NCBI RefSeq assembly: GCF_032854445.1
Contig: NC_088300.1
Span: forward strand, 52,610,984 to 52,674,983
From: Liolophura sinensis
Taxonomy: Eukaryota > Mollusca > Polyplacophora > Chitonida > Chitonidae
DNA: 64,000 nucleotides
Reading direction: 5' to 3'
Shown: piece by piece, positions 1-11,937 of the stretch
How the letters are laid out: each line of letters begins with the position of its first letter
Numbering within the stretch: the first letter of the stretch is position 1
Notes under the pieces: model-generated
The model's input: only the letters and a program-made list of their open reading frames with translations
The model's database searches: none
Told to the model about the DNA's origin: nothing
Made by a program: the position numbers and the translations under genes

Positions 1-398
1 GTTACTTGCTTTGAGGCAAGAGGCAATACAAATGGGCGGCTCAGACATACGATATCAGTTGTTACAACACCGCTGTCGCTGACCCTGTGCCTGATAACAG
101 CATTGACAGTGCGTCTGTAAATCAGCAACTTCGGAATGATTCACAAACGGAACTTGGTGGTTTCCGGAGGAGGGGAAATTTCATTACATTAGCGCATTAA
201 ACATGCCTGTTTCATGTATGAGATATCTGCTTCATTTACACCCGTACCAGCATGTATATAACATGTATTTACCTACGACGATAGAACGGCATAATGTACA
301 CTTATGTGTAGAACGTTTCTGCTCCGAAAATTTTAGACCAGTGTATTCATGTATTCATTTATTTGGTTTATTGTGTATTCGGGGTGGGATGTTGGTGC

Positions 399-416
399 GG
401 GGGGGGGGGGGGGGGG
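399..416 (+). repeat. Poly-G tract
   Basis: Eighteen consecutive G followed by A-GGGGG. Able to form G-quadruplex structures; probably simple slippage DNA. Confidence 0.9.
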
Positions 417-568
417 AGGGGGAGTTGAAATCCGACCTTGATTGTACAGAATATTTGTACAGTCCTGAGATCCCACTGTTCGTGGTGAAGGCCTTAGTGA
501 GAAATAAGTGCGATCGAGAGTCTAGCGCTCGATGAAAAGTATTTGTCTTTCACTGAATTATTATGGTG

Positions 569-570
<2 letters not shown>

Positions 571-640
<70 letters not shown>

Positions 641-660
641 AAATATTTATATATATATAC
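571..660. repeat. TA microsatellite
   Basis: Almost pure TA dinucleotide from 571 to 637, then a short interruption and more TA up to 660. Confidence 0.95.
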
Positions 661-1814
661 GACACTCGAAGCTCTCCAGTTTCTTCCACTCACTGACAAC
701 CATCGTGCAAGTGAAAAATCGTTAAGTATAGCGTAAAGTAACAGCCAACTTTCTAAACAAATATGGGAAGTGGAATTTGCCACGTGGAGTCCAATACTTT
801 ACCAGTCACTTGATGCAACATCGAAGCCGATCCAATCAAAGTGCCATTCAAACAATTAAGCAAATTCATTGGCCAACCACTTCAACGATGTACAAGCAGA
901 ATATTGGAGCCCGGAATCTGTGACGTGTAAGATGGATATTAATATAAATATTGCTTCCTGTTAATTTTGTTTCTTGTTTTATTTTTTGCTTAATTTTATG
1001 GTGTAGAAGAGCAGATTTAAGAAACTGTAATATAATTTTTTATAGTTTTCTCTTACAGTATATTTTTCCTGTTTGTTACCCACATACCCATTGTAGTCAG
1101 GTCACAATCAATGTGACTGGAAGTAGAAATAAACTCCACAATTTAAGTGAAAGATCCATCATGCTTATGATTTTGTTTTACGATGTGAGTTTAATATGTT
1201 GGTATTGTCAGACCCCCCAAAAAATGCTTTATTCCGTTTGTGTTATTAGCGCCTAGCATAATGTCATAGACGGCTTACCATCTTGCATGGTATCGCTATA
1301 AAAACTGTACCGTACAGCAATACTGCTGGTCTAAACTGGGTTGTATTATCATTTCAGTCATGTCTCCGTGAGATATTGGCAGTCATAAAGAGACAGAAAC
1401 ACTCATCGGAGAACATCTCAGCAGATACACGCTGGCTCCATTACACCAGTCCCAGCAGCCGGATGCTGGTAATTGATTTGACATTTGTGTTTAATATCGA
1501 AGTTTCGACCGCGGCCATTCATAACTGTCTGCCCCTGTCTACATGGTCGTGGCACATGGATACTCTATACATGTATAACTCTGACAAATCGTTTGTTAGC
1601 GAGAACTTGTTATGAACAAAGTTCTTTTTACTGAACGTTTATAATAAACTGTGTATTGGTATATTAGTAACAAAAAAAAAATCTCCAGTGGACAAAGTTT
1701 CTTTAGCTGTCTGAGGCAAAATAATGTGTCTAATCACACCATTCTGCGATATCCACAAAATTTAACAATTTCTTGATTTATTTCATTCGTTTGAAGCCGT
1801 ATACTCATGGATTG

Positions 1815-1931
1815 TTTCACTCAACGACGGCGGGCGGGTAGCTCTGCCCAGTTTCCTCCCACCATAATGCTGGCCGCCGTCGTTTAAGTGAAAGCGTGTA
1901 AACTAATCTCCAGTCAAATAAACAAATAAAT
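1815..1931 (+). mobile_element. SINE family A 3' fragment with fold-back arm
   Basis: Carries the family core (GCTCTGCCCAGTTTCCTCCC, then ATAATGCTGGCCGCCGTCGT) and an AAATAAACAAATAAA tail on the plus strand. Unusually, 1815-1833 is the reverse complement (one or two differences) of the core at 1874-1893, so the element can fold on itself. The tRNA-like head is missing. Confidence 0.8.
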
Positions 1932-2271
1932 CCAGTATATGGAGGAAAAGTAATGAAGTACCGGAAGTAAAACTTCGCCCTTCTTGTACCTGACAAAAAG
2001 CCGAGTTATAGCGACAACAGGATTCGAACCTATGATCTCAGTGAATCGGATTAGGACGAAAAGAACATTTTATATATAGGCGAGGGAAGACACATTAGAG
2101 AACGCAGTTTGACTGCGATACAAGAACATGCAACATGCACATTATATTCTGTATATGCCGTACAAAGAATTACTGGTTGCATCAGAAGCAGCCGATGTAC
2201 ACGTTTTCACACTGCGGATTTATGCAAGACGACAAACATGTGTTAGTGAATGTGTACGTAGTTAACTTTTT
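1932..2271. other. Non-coding; tRNA-like B-box remnant
   Basis: GGATTCGAACC at about 2010-2021 reads as a tRNA B box on the minus strand (GGTTCGAATCC). No cloverleaf or A box could be made out, so it is at most a decayed tRNA-derived fragment. Otherwise nothing is seen. Confidence 0.35.
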
Positions 2272-3130
2272 AAGCATATACATGAACATAATCTGGAGTA
2301 AAGCCCTGACTGAGGTAAACTGACACTAGGTCGATTTTCACCAGGTAACGTGTCACAATTTACCAAATATCGCACCGTCGTTGCTCCTCTACAGTTTTAC
2401 CCTCCACGCTGTCGTCTTTTGTATTGTAAATCTGCTAATACCAGGGCTCATACTGTACTAATCTTCAAGGCTTGGTCCCCTTGCTTTAATTGCTCTCTGG
2501 TAAATGTTTAGTAAATGTGATGACAACACAGCATTTTGAATAATTCTAGACCAGTGAGGTTTGATGAATTACATTAACATCACTGCATTTGTTACATTCT
2601 GTTTAAACCATGGTGCTAAACAGGCGTCTCTAACTGCATGTGGTAAATGATAAATGATAAAGAGGTCGGATTCACCGGTTATACGTGTCACAATTTACCA
2701 AATATCACACGGTCGTTGCTGTTCTGGCTTTATTCTCCATTCTGTTGTCTTTTGTACTGCATACCTGTGTAAGCCAGTATAAACCAATATATTCTGCTGG
2801 TGGACTATTGGTCCTCGAGACTTTATCCTTTGGCATTGCTTTCACGTAAATTTACAAGTGGGATGGCAATTACAACAGAATTTTGCGTAATTCTAGACCA
2901 GTCCATGCTATATCTAATAAATTGTATTTAACATCACTGCCTTTATCTTAAATCTGCTTAAACAATGATGCTAGGTGGCGTGTAAGTTGTTTCATTTTAA
3001 GTATTTACATAAACAGTTAGAATAAAACCCTGTCTATTATCCGTATTTCACCCGTTACGTGTCACCATTTACCAAATATCACACTGTTCCAGTTTTAGTC
3101 CAAATGCTCTCGTCTTTTGCACTTGACCGT
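2272..3130 (+). repeat. ~350-bp dispersed repeat, about 2.3 copies in tandem
   Basis: The blocks ACGTGTCACAATTTACCAAA, CACCGTCGTTGCT, GTTTTAYTCTCC, CTAGACCAGT, TAAATTGYATTTAACATCACTGC, AAACCATGGTGCTA and ACATGAACAGTTAGAATAAAACC recur in the same order. The ACGTGTCACmATTTACCAAATATC block starts near 2348, 2685 and 3057, giving spacings of about 337 and 372. Single copies lie near 7.2, 19.7-20.1, 47.1-47.3 and 60.3-60.6 kb. No protein and no recognised superfamily; possibly a non-autonomous transposon or satellite. Confidence 0.75.
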
Positions 3131-6100
3131 TTCCTGAGGAGCGGTGGCTGTTTTTTTTCTTCCTATGCAGCTTCCGCCATCTTAACTCAATTACTTGCCT
3201 ATTGTCCAGATAAGGTGTTTAAACCACAATTAAATATGGGTTTAACCATAAATGTTTTCGTTCACTATATTTGACTTTCCTATAAACTGTATCTACCGTA
3301 CATGGTTATCAAGCATTGGTATAAGAATCATGGATATTTTTATGGTGTTAAGGCACAAGACAGTATAAGTCTGACATCTGCAATCAATCGTCTTAGGCGT
3401 ATATATGTACATGGTATAGATAAAGCATGTACAACGGTCAATAAAGTATGAATGGTGTGGTTTACAGCCGTAGTTAATGCGTCACCCAGACACATTTATC
3501 ATGATTCTTTATAACATATTCACAATCTATTGTCGGGCAACCAACGGTCAGTTGTAATAATATCAGTGTGAGAGATTGGAGCAAATCAATCGTCATACAA
3601 CAAGAAAAGATCAGGCGAGACACAGTTCGGTCGCCCTGGAGTATGTCCATCTGTCTATACGTTTCAATTCTAAATTACATAAATTTTAAAGTTCATAGAC
3701 ATCTATGGCTAGGAAAACCTCGAAAGCAGACACAAATATTTTGAAAGAAAATAGGAAAAGGGCGATAATGAAAATACAAAGATGCCCGGACAAGTACATA
3801 GTGAGAAAATCCAATCAAATGCAGTAATCGTGAGTACAAGAAAAAGAAACAGGTATATTTTTGGGGGATAATACTTAGGAAACATGCACATGTCTTTATT
3901 TATTTATTTATTTAATTATTTGTATCACCAATTATATCTAACACTTCAACTGGGGCCGATTCCATCAAGCCATTTCTCACTTTATACAAGTTTAACACAC
4001 AGACAAAACATGAATGTTAGCTTTTGGTATGAGACACTTCCCTTTAGTCTCCATTTATGAAGAGGTCAGGTATAAGCTTTAAAATCGTGTTTTAAATACT
4101 GATTTAAGTCAATTATGACTTTCAATAGGTACGAGTCCTACATTGTCTGCAGTTTTCAGCAGCACAGCTTTTCCCCACTTCTATGGCTGCTGCCATAGCA
4201 TATAGCCCTCCCCAGAAGAAATCCTACATAAAAGACAGGTGCGTTTGTTTGATTGGCGGTATAAACACTTATAACGGTATATCTATATTACCCCCGCGAT
4301 GCTGATCCTGAGGGCACACCATATAACCCTCACCTGTCAGCGATTTGAAAGTCTATCGGTTCTGTTGTTTACCTTTCGTTAAGCATTCGTTCTGGACACA
4401 GATGTATAGTAGACTATGAACAGTCCGGATTTCATATACTCTGGTTTCGTCCAATAGTTGACTATGATAGTATACAGCCTGGTGTTGAAGCCTTGGCCGT
4501 GGAATCATGGTACTTGGTCATGTCATACCCCGTCTTTATCTTATCAACGAAGAGTAATGGTGCCATCAGCCTGCTGTAACACTGTCTATACGTCAGCGAC
4601 TGTCTGTCCGAACTAACCCACACTGTCCGGATTTACGACCTCCTGAAGGTTGATTAACCCCTAATAGGTCAGCCTGGGCCTCCCGTAAAACAACCGACAC
4701 CCCGTAAATGAGAGGGCGGTGTACCTATAGACCCTGGCCGCCCATCAACTGTAGAACTTGTTTCTCCTCGTTGTTGAAATAACTATACACCGATGAAAGA
4801 GGTACGATTTATGTTAGAATACATGAAGAATGGTAGACAAAACGGCTGTGACAAAAGTGTGACAAAATAAGAGTTTATTTGTTAATTCGAGTCACTTTGT
4901 TTTGCACTGTTTAAAGTGTGCAGCATTAAAATTCACGAAATGCATATAAATGTTTTATTCTATAAAATCTTCTATCAACCAATTCCCCGTGAAAAACCTT
5001 TCACAAAATTTATATCCAACAAAATCGAAACTTGTAATCTATTTATCTATTTTTGTCGACAGGTACAGATCGCCTGAATAGTGATTGCCTTATTTTCATG
5101 AGAGTAGTCGCATTCGACGAGCTGTAACGACAAATCGCTCCTTGTGAACGCGACATATGCAAATCGTTCAGTAGTGTTTCCTTTCATCCTACGAAGAAGC
5201 ATTAACCCATAATCATTCTTTCATTAATTTCATCGTGAATCCTGAATAGGCCAGTAGGCTCAGAACCCCATCCAGATGCTAGCGATAGAAGACTATTAGG
5301 GTAGCAAACGCAGCGTGTCAGAGATGCGTTGTATACACATCGCACTACGTTCCAGATAGATTGAGTCTGTCCCGCCTCCCGCTGTGCAGTCATGTGAGAC
5401 ATCGCACGTGCCGTTCCGGAGCCAGTGGTTGCAGTGATACCGGAAGCTTTAAGAGGCTGGCATACCCTCTGACACCGATGATGTTTATTGTGTTGGCGTT
5501 ATGCGGACTGCTGTGCCTTTTTGAGGAAAGGTCCGAATTATGTTGTCAAGTTATGATATATGTGACCCGGGGCGATGTAGGTGATGTGGGCCTGGCGTGT
5601 GTCTGTAGTTAGCCCGCCCGGTGGTCGAGTGCCCGTCTCTCCCACCCACCCCGACACGTTCCGGAGCCCTTTATGGTACCTTCAGCTATGTTTCATCCAC
5701 TGTCGCCTCTCATTTGTCAAGAAACCACTTCGTCACATGAACACAACTCTTGGTAGAAAACTATACCAGCAGGCAATCGTAAACCAATAACGCTGACCAC
5801 TTGCACCAATAAAATAAGACGTACTGGCTAGAGCAAGCTGGTTTCCGATGATTGTTGCCTTTAACTGTCCACATCTGCAATGTCGGTGTGTCATAGCATG
5901 ATGGTTTTACTGTTCTAGTAATCGGCAGAAACACCTGTTAACAAAGCGATGGTTAAATGACGACCCGCAACATCACAGGCCTATATAGTCCATCCTCTAT
6001 ATACAATGTTAACAGTGTACAACAATGCCATGTTATAACAACAAACTCAACAACCCGAAGAAACCTCGACATAAGCGTAAGAAATGACACAACCACTGTC

Positions 6101-6807
6101 ATATCACTGGCAGATACATTACGTTCCATACAGGACTAGATGCCAATACGGTGACCATCTGATCGTAGCCCAGCTGCAAAGCTCTAGTTCACAGTAGTTT
6201 AAAATATCGGCCATACCCAGTAAATTGTGCAAATATAGATATAACTGGATGTTGTGGATTATGGAAACAACTAAACATTTTATTAATATACACAAATATT
6301 GCAGATTTATCCGTTTTGATAATTCTATATAATTTAGGGATGCTTTCTTTTCTCCTACACTAAAATCACTCTTCAATACCACGGGTTTCTTTGTTTTGTT
6401 TTTTTCTTTTGATTTTTTTGGTTTCTGTATTTTATTTTGCAACGATATGGCATATTGCGACAATAATTCATTCTGTTTTCTTTTTTTTTCTGTTAGTTCT
6501 ATAAATCGCAGATGATTTGGATTTTGGTCATTTTCTGTCGCTGTACGTGGATTTTAGACACGATCAAAACTAAGTATATGACTTTGTAATAATACCCGAT
6601 ATTTCTGCCAAGTCTCAGAAAGTTGAACGTTTTATGAATTGGACGACCTATACGAAACAGGTCCACTATACGAGTTATGTGCAAAGGAGAGAGCACAGCC
6701 ATTCACTGATCAAGTTAATAACCACAGTTAATGATCAGTTATTTATGCCATTTATCATGCGAACATGTTATTGCTATAAATAAATGAATATTTACATAAT
6801 AATTTAT
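3131..6807. other. Intergenic sequence, no gene recognised
   Basis: No supported coding exon. A short TTTA run is at 3895-3915. The stretches 4300-4760 and 5090-5600 are more GC-balanced and repeat-free than their surroundings; function unknown. Confidence 0.5.
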
Positions 6808-7070
6808 GGGGCCTCCGTGGCTCAGTCGGTTAGCGCGCTAGCGCAGCGTAATGACACAGGAGCCTCTCACCAATGCGGTCGCTGTGAGTTCAAGTCCAAC
6901 TTATGTTGGCTTCCTCTCCGACCGTAAGTGGGAAGGTCTGCCAGCAACCTGCGGGTGGTCGTGGGTTTCCCCTGGGCTGTGCCCGGTTTCCACCCACCAT
7001 AATGCTGGCCGCCGTCGTATAAGTGAAATATTCTTGAGTACGGTGTAAAACACCAATAAAATCAATAAAT
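6808..7070 (+). mobile_element. Full-length SINE family A (tRNA-derived), reference copy
   Basis: A 263-bp element. It starts GGGGCCTCCGTGG and carries a perfect RNA polymerase III A box TGGCTCAGTCGG (6818-6829) and a near-consensus B box AGTTCAAGTCC (6887-6897). The conserved central part includes GGTCGTGGGTTTCCCCTGGG, then ATAATGCTGGCCGCCGTCGT and the ATTCTTGAGTACGG motif, with an AATAAAATCAATAAAT tail. It is flanked by 13-bp target duplications (6795-6807 and 7071-7083) with one mismatch. The central part resembles the V-SINE-type core described in animals (memory, not checked). It is non-coding and depends on a LINE for movement. Confidence 0.9.
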
Positions 7071-7159
7071 CATAAAAATTTATAGGTCATAAATCAACGA
7101 AAAGTATAAAATGCGCAACATAAAAGACTGAAGCATAACGAGTAAAACAAGAACAGCAA

Positions 7160-7255
7160 ACCACATTGTGAAAGTTGGCAAATGACCTCACGTAAACGGT
7201 GAAATACGGCCATTTGTCAGTTTACGTCAGTTCTAGGGTTTTATTCTAACTGCAA
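7160..7255 (-). repeat. Fragment of the ~350-bp dispersed repeat
   Basis: Minus-strand match to the blocks CAGTTAGAATAAAACCCT, GTAAACTGAC, ATTTCACCGKTTACGTG and ACCATTTGCCAAC of the repeat at 2272-3130 and 60255-60590. Confidence 0.65.
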
Positions 7256-10200
7256 TGTACAAAGAGTACCATGGTCGATGTCCATCCATCATTTATAAGT
7301 GGATATGTATATTAGAATAAAATTAGAATTCTCTTTGTCACACCCACGCAGCATGCCTATATCTTGCATTATTGTACGACTATATATGGAAGTCCAGAAA
7401 GAGAGTCTCCACGATATTTATACAGATGACTCCGATGTTAGGTTATAAGCTTTAGGTTAATTCGAGCATGTTAATAATGGAGGGAAATGAAGAACCATAG
7501 AATGTTATGCGAGGTGCAGATGAGTGACTGCTTGTGATGCACAACTGTCTCATCAAGCCTAATTCCGAAGGAAGTCTTAGTCCATGTACTTCTTACAGAA
7601 ATTGCGATTTACGGGTAGAAAACTATATTAGAAGACGATTCTTCGACGACCTAAAAATTACTAAACAAGTAAAAAAACTGGGATGTATGCGCAATTCATG
7701 AGTACCATATGGTATATATATATTTGTATATACAACTGTATATACGTTCATTTATGTAAACTAGTATTGTCTATACTTGTAATATTTCATGTATAATATA
7801 GTAGTGTTCTCAGATCTAATTTATATATGTGTATTTTTCTTCATTTTCAAGCCTTCCTGCCACGAAAACGCCGAACTCATCCCGTATATGCTATGTATAC
7901 GTGAGCCAATTGAAGATCAGGGATTGAATCAGCGAGTCCAACTAACACGGACAAATCGTTAGTGGGCGATGGACAGATTTCTGTGGAGCCGAGACAATAG
8001 CAATGACCTTAGATCAAGATAAAATCTCATCAAGATGCCATTTGCAAACTTGACGTAATTGTACATTAGAAATTCTGCTCCCTGGCCCCGTGTCTTAGCC
8101 CTTTGTACAATCATCGCCTAACGCAACCCCTGGGCTGTGCTTGATGAGCCCGCCCTACAATTGTTCGATAGAAATTTCATTAGCTCTTGAGAATTTATGA
8201 AATTTTCGCCCCCGTTTCGTTCATTTAATTGTCCAAGCGTTAATTGTCTCTCCGAAAGACAAACGATGCAATTCTCCCAATGAACTTATTAATCTTTCAA
8301 CGTAAGTTGTTAAAAGGTATATTAAGAAGAGTTCTCTGTTATCAATAATGCAGATCGCTTGAGAGCTCGGGGACTCAGATGCATTTCTTTGCCCAGCCTT
8401 ACGCTCGCCTCCGAGGGAAGGTGGGCCATTACTTGAAAGTAATCGCTTGTTTCTCAGGATGCTACCGTTTAACCAATATCCCTTGAGGGTTTAAAGGTAG
8501 TTGGTCGAAAATTTTCCTCTTTTGCACTGACAAGGCTTTAAACCGTTATGCATCCCAAGGTACGCGGTCTGTTCTTTCTCAAACCAACCTCCATTTCATT
8601 AAGTCAGAAAGCGAGAGCGTTCTATTGATCTAATTCAATTGTGTCGTCCCCTGGCGGTAGAGGTTTGAGGTGACGTCTCAGCTCAGGGTGTACGACCATT
8701 CGACTCAGCACTCACTTCGCCAAGGTGTTCACTACATCATGATCTTCTACACGAGTTTTTGTCCTTTTAAGACCTTCAATAAGAGATCAACCTTGTAAAT
8801 AATTTACATCTTGGCGAGTACGCATTATCTGCTCCTTTTGTCACAAGGGGGCGACATTTCGCAACACGGAGTCTTCTGGGAAATAAGCGGCCGTCTTTTC
8901 TGAGAGGGTTTGCCTTCCGTTCTCAATTTAAGAGGCGACTACTCACAGGCATCACTTTGCTAAAGTCATTGGCCCCAAGAAACTTTTAACACTTAAACAC
9001 ATTCCACGTATTCAAACCAAATAGGCCTTTATGGGTACTTTACTTGTATTTCCTTTATTGTGTCTTGCTCTTTTCTGGAGTTTTTCGTCCAGTAGCAAAC
9101 TTTCAGTTTCCTTGTTAAATGTCATTTAACCTCCTTATATTACATTTCTTTCCATTTCCATTTTCTTATTTGTGCATGTTAAGATGGTTTGAGTCGGTAG
9201 AAAGCTTTGTGAAGAAACACATGATCTCCACTCTAACAGCTCTAATTAAGCTCGCGTTATAAAATCGTGAGAACGCAGCTTTATAACTGAAGGTAACCTT
9301 TTGCTATGACTGTTGACTCTCTGTAGATATAACCTTTATGTTTAGTCTCAGATCATAACCCAACAATTGTAATAAAACCGGTGAAATCATTGGTGTTATG
9401 TAGAAGTGGTTCTTCATCTTATGCCATTAAATATGGATTGAGGGGCCAGGCCGGGGTGTCCCTACAGGCCACCCAGACTAGAACTCTAGATAATAACTAT
9501 AACCTGGTTAATACAGTCCATTCGTCAAGATCCCTGACTTTTCACAGTCTCGGGCTCAGTTTAATAGCTGCTAATCCATAATGTCGAATTAAGGGGCCTC
9601 TTGTCCCGCAATATTGATTTTAGTAATGTCATTAATCAACAAGCATTTATGAAAGAATGGCGTTAACACGATTTGCCAGAGTGTCATGTTAATAGCCGCC
9701 TATGTCAAGATTGAAATCTCGCGTCTCGGGGCGCTGGCGGGCTGTCGAGGTGGAGTCGTCCCCAGGATAGCGCTGCTAACCTTTTCCGCCCAGTTGCTGT
9801 GTGGAAGGGGAAGAAGTGTCAATTATGGACAAATCCCACCAGATCTGACAAGGTACGAGTGGTGTTGCTCTACGTCTGTCGGGGCCGGGCCATAAACAGG
9901 AGGGCTTCTTCCTCAATCACGGGAATCCAAAGGGGCCGCCTCAACCATCGCATCTGTGACAGTTGGCAATTTTATTGATGGGAAACATATCAAATTTGAT
10001 GATAAGAAAAGTAATTTGTCTTTTGTAGAGTTGAGCTGGGCACAGCGGAGCTATGTAGACGTTGGAAATCAATACGTTCTCAATAAAGCGCTTAATGCCC
10101 CGTTGTCTAACATTTGTCATTTTCAATGGGGCAAGAGATGAACCAGTCACGTATCTCTGAGCAACCGACCGTTATTCATGCAGATTTAACGGGACAGAAT

Positions 10201-10559
10201 TTATAACCCATAGCGTTGATGGTTCTCCAATAAAAATATAATATCCATCAAAGACTTCCGCTGAAGTTCCCGCGGCGGTGGGCTGGCTGGCTGGATGTGA
10301 AAGACGACTGTCTGTAGAACACTAAGGACGCGGAGACTCTCGCAGCAACAGACTAGAACCAGTTAACGAATATGCATTACTAACAACTGCAGACCTGTTG
10401 CTCAAACAAAACGTACATCACACCGGATTACACTGGATACACTAGTATTAAGCTGCTAGAAATATATATTGCTCTGGATGATTCAATATATATTATATGT
10501 GTGATGTATTATTATTATACATGGGAGGGTCACGACTAAAAGAGTAAACGAGATTATAT
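7256..10559. other. Intergenic sequence with candidate regulatory stretches
   Basis: No coding exon or repeat is supported. About 8060-9000 and 9560-10150 are markedly less AT-rich, repeat-free and complex, with several TAAT/ATTA cores. They may be conserved regulatory elements of the neighbouring Tlx locus, but conservation cannot be judged from one sequence. Confidence 0.35.
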
Positions 10560-11153
10560 GGAGAAGTGAGTTTATTGGGAGGACGTGGGGCACGTCGGAT
10601 GTGCTGTGTGGCAAGGTGAGTGTATCATGGAGAAATGCGTGTACTGGGAGGAAGTGTGACACGGTGAGTGTGCTGTGCAGCAGGTTGAGTGTATCAGGGA
10701 GAAGTGGGTTTATTGGGAGGAAGTGTGACACGGTGAGTGTGCTGTGCAGCAGTTTGAGTGTACCAGGGAGAAGTTGGTTTATTGGGAGAAAGTGTGACAC
10801 GGTGAGTGTGCTCTACGGCAGTTTAAGTGTATTAGGGAGAAGTGGGTTTATTGGGAGGAAGTGTAACGCGGTGGGTGTGCTGTGCAGCAGTTTGAGTGTA
10901 CCAGGGAGAAGTGGGTTTATTGGGAGAAAGTGTGACACAGTGAATGTGCTGTGCAGCAGTTTGAGTGTACCAGGGAGAAGTGGGTTTATTAGGAGAAAGT
11001 GTGACACAGTGAATGTGCTGTGCAGCAGTTTGAGTGTATCAGGGAGAAGTGGGTTTATTAGGAGGAAGTTTGACACTGTGAGTGTGTTGTACAGGAATGT
11101 GGTGTGTCATAGAGAAGTGGGTTTATCGGGAGAAAATGTGGCACAGTGAGTAT
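10560..11153 (+). repeat. 69-bp minisatellite, about 8.5 copies
   Basis: Units contain GTGCTGTGCAGCAGTTTGAG, GTACCAGGGAGAAGTGGG and TTTATTGGGAGAAAGTGTGA. The ACRGTGARTGTG block recurs at about 10661, 10730, 10799, 10868, 10937, 11006, 11075 and 11142, i.e. steps of 69 with a final 67. Because 69 is a multiple of 3, long frames stay open on both strands; this is a consequence of repetition, not evidence for a protein. Confidence 0.92.
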
Positions 11154-11176
11154 GCTATAAGGCTGTTTGAATGTGT

Positions 11177-11336
11177 TGTAGAGAAGTGGTTTATTGGGAG
11201 GGAGTGTGACACGTTTGTAGAGAAGTGGTTTATTGGGAGGGAGTGTGACACGTTTGTAGAGAAGTGGTTTATTGGGAGCGAGTGTGACACGTTTGTAGAG
11301 AAGTGGTTTATTGGGAGCAAGTGTGACACGTTGGGT
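11177..11336 (+). repeat. 39-bp minisatellite derived from the 69-bp array
   Basis: Four units of GTAGAGAAGTGGTTTATTGG plus GAGGGAGTGTGACACGTTT. ACGTTTG recurs at 11211, 11250 and 11289, then ACGTTGG at 11328. The unit is the 69-bp repeat lacking about 30 bp, so it looks like a locally amplified deletion variant. The array runs straight into a minus-strand SINE. Confidence 0.9.
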
Positions 11337-11340
11337 ATGG

Positions 11341-11505
11341 TTATGCGACGGCGGCCGGCATTGGTGAGAGGAAACCGGGCAGAGCCCGGGGGAAACCCTC
11401 GACCTTCCACAGGTTGGTAGCATATATAAACTGGATTTGAATTCACAACGACCCTATCAGTGAGAAGCTCATGGGTCATTGTTCTGCGCTGGCACGCTAA
11501 ACACT
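11341..11505 (-). mobile_element. SINE family A copy abutting the minisatellite
   Basis: On the minus strand it carries the head remnant TTAGCGTGCCAGCGCAG, the B-box-like GAATTCAAATCC and the core GGGCTCTGCCCGGTTTCCTC ending at CCGCCGTCGCATAA. The usual 3' end (ATTCTTGAGTACGG and tail) is missing exactly where the 39-bp array begins. No target duplication was found. Confidence 0.82.
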
Positions 11506-11683
11506 GGGCGAATTGCAACAAATATCTGTGTTAAACTAAGCAGTGCATAATGGCCTCGTTAGTCTTGCACTTAAATAATACAAAATTTATCACGACATGC
11601 AACTGTTTAAATTACATTTTATCTCCATGTCGGAGATTTAAAGTGCATAAGTTGTCAAATAATACAATTATTTATTATTACAC

Positions 11684-11927
11684 GTCAGCGCGCTAGCGCA
11701 GAGTAATGGCCCAGGAGCCTCTCACTAAAGCGGTCGCTGTGAGTTCAAGTCCAGCTCATGCTGGCTTCCTCTCCGCCCGTACGTGGGAAGTACTGTCAGC
11801 AGCCTGTGGATGGTCGTGGGTTTCCGCCAGGTTCTGTCCTGTTTTCTCCCAAAATAATGCTGGCCGCCGTCGTATAAGTGAAATATTCTTGAGTACGGCG
11901 TAAAACACAAATCAAGTAAGTAAATAA
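11684..11927 (+). mobile_element. SINE family A copy, 5'-truncated, with target duplication
   Basis: Starts within the head (GTCAGCGCGCTAGCGCAG), keeps the B box AGTTCAAGTCC, the whole core and a tail ending AAGTAAGTAAATAA. It is flanked by a perfect 10-bp duplication ATTATTACAC (11674-11683 and 11928-11937), the mark of target-primed retrotransposition. Confidence 0.92.
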
Positions 11928-11937
11928 ATTATTACAC

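Larger units (their letters stand above)
1..1814. other. Non-coding sequence with G-run and AT microsatellite
   Basis: No gene recognised. An uninterrupted run of 18 G is at 399-416, and a TA-dinucleotide microsatellite occupies 571-660. The open frames here lack any family resemblance and look fortuitous. Confidence 0.6.

Noticed and set aside
6851-7048. Open frame in the SINE, with a similar one at 11706-11903
   Set aside because: Conserved only because both are copies of a tRNA-derived SINE, which is non-coding.
10601-11149. 182-codon open frame with a repeated motif (GRSGFIGRKCDTV type)
   Set aside because: It follows the 69-bp minisatellite exactly, the opposite strand is equally open, and there is no promoter, splice or domain evidence. 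A period divisible by 3 explains the open frame.
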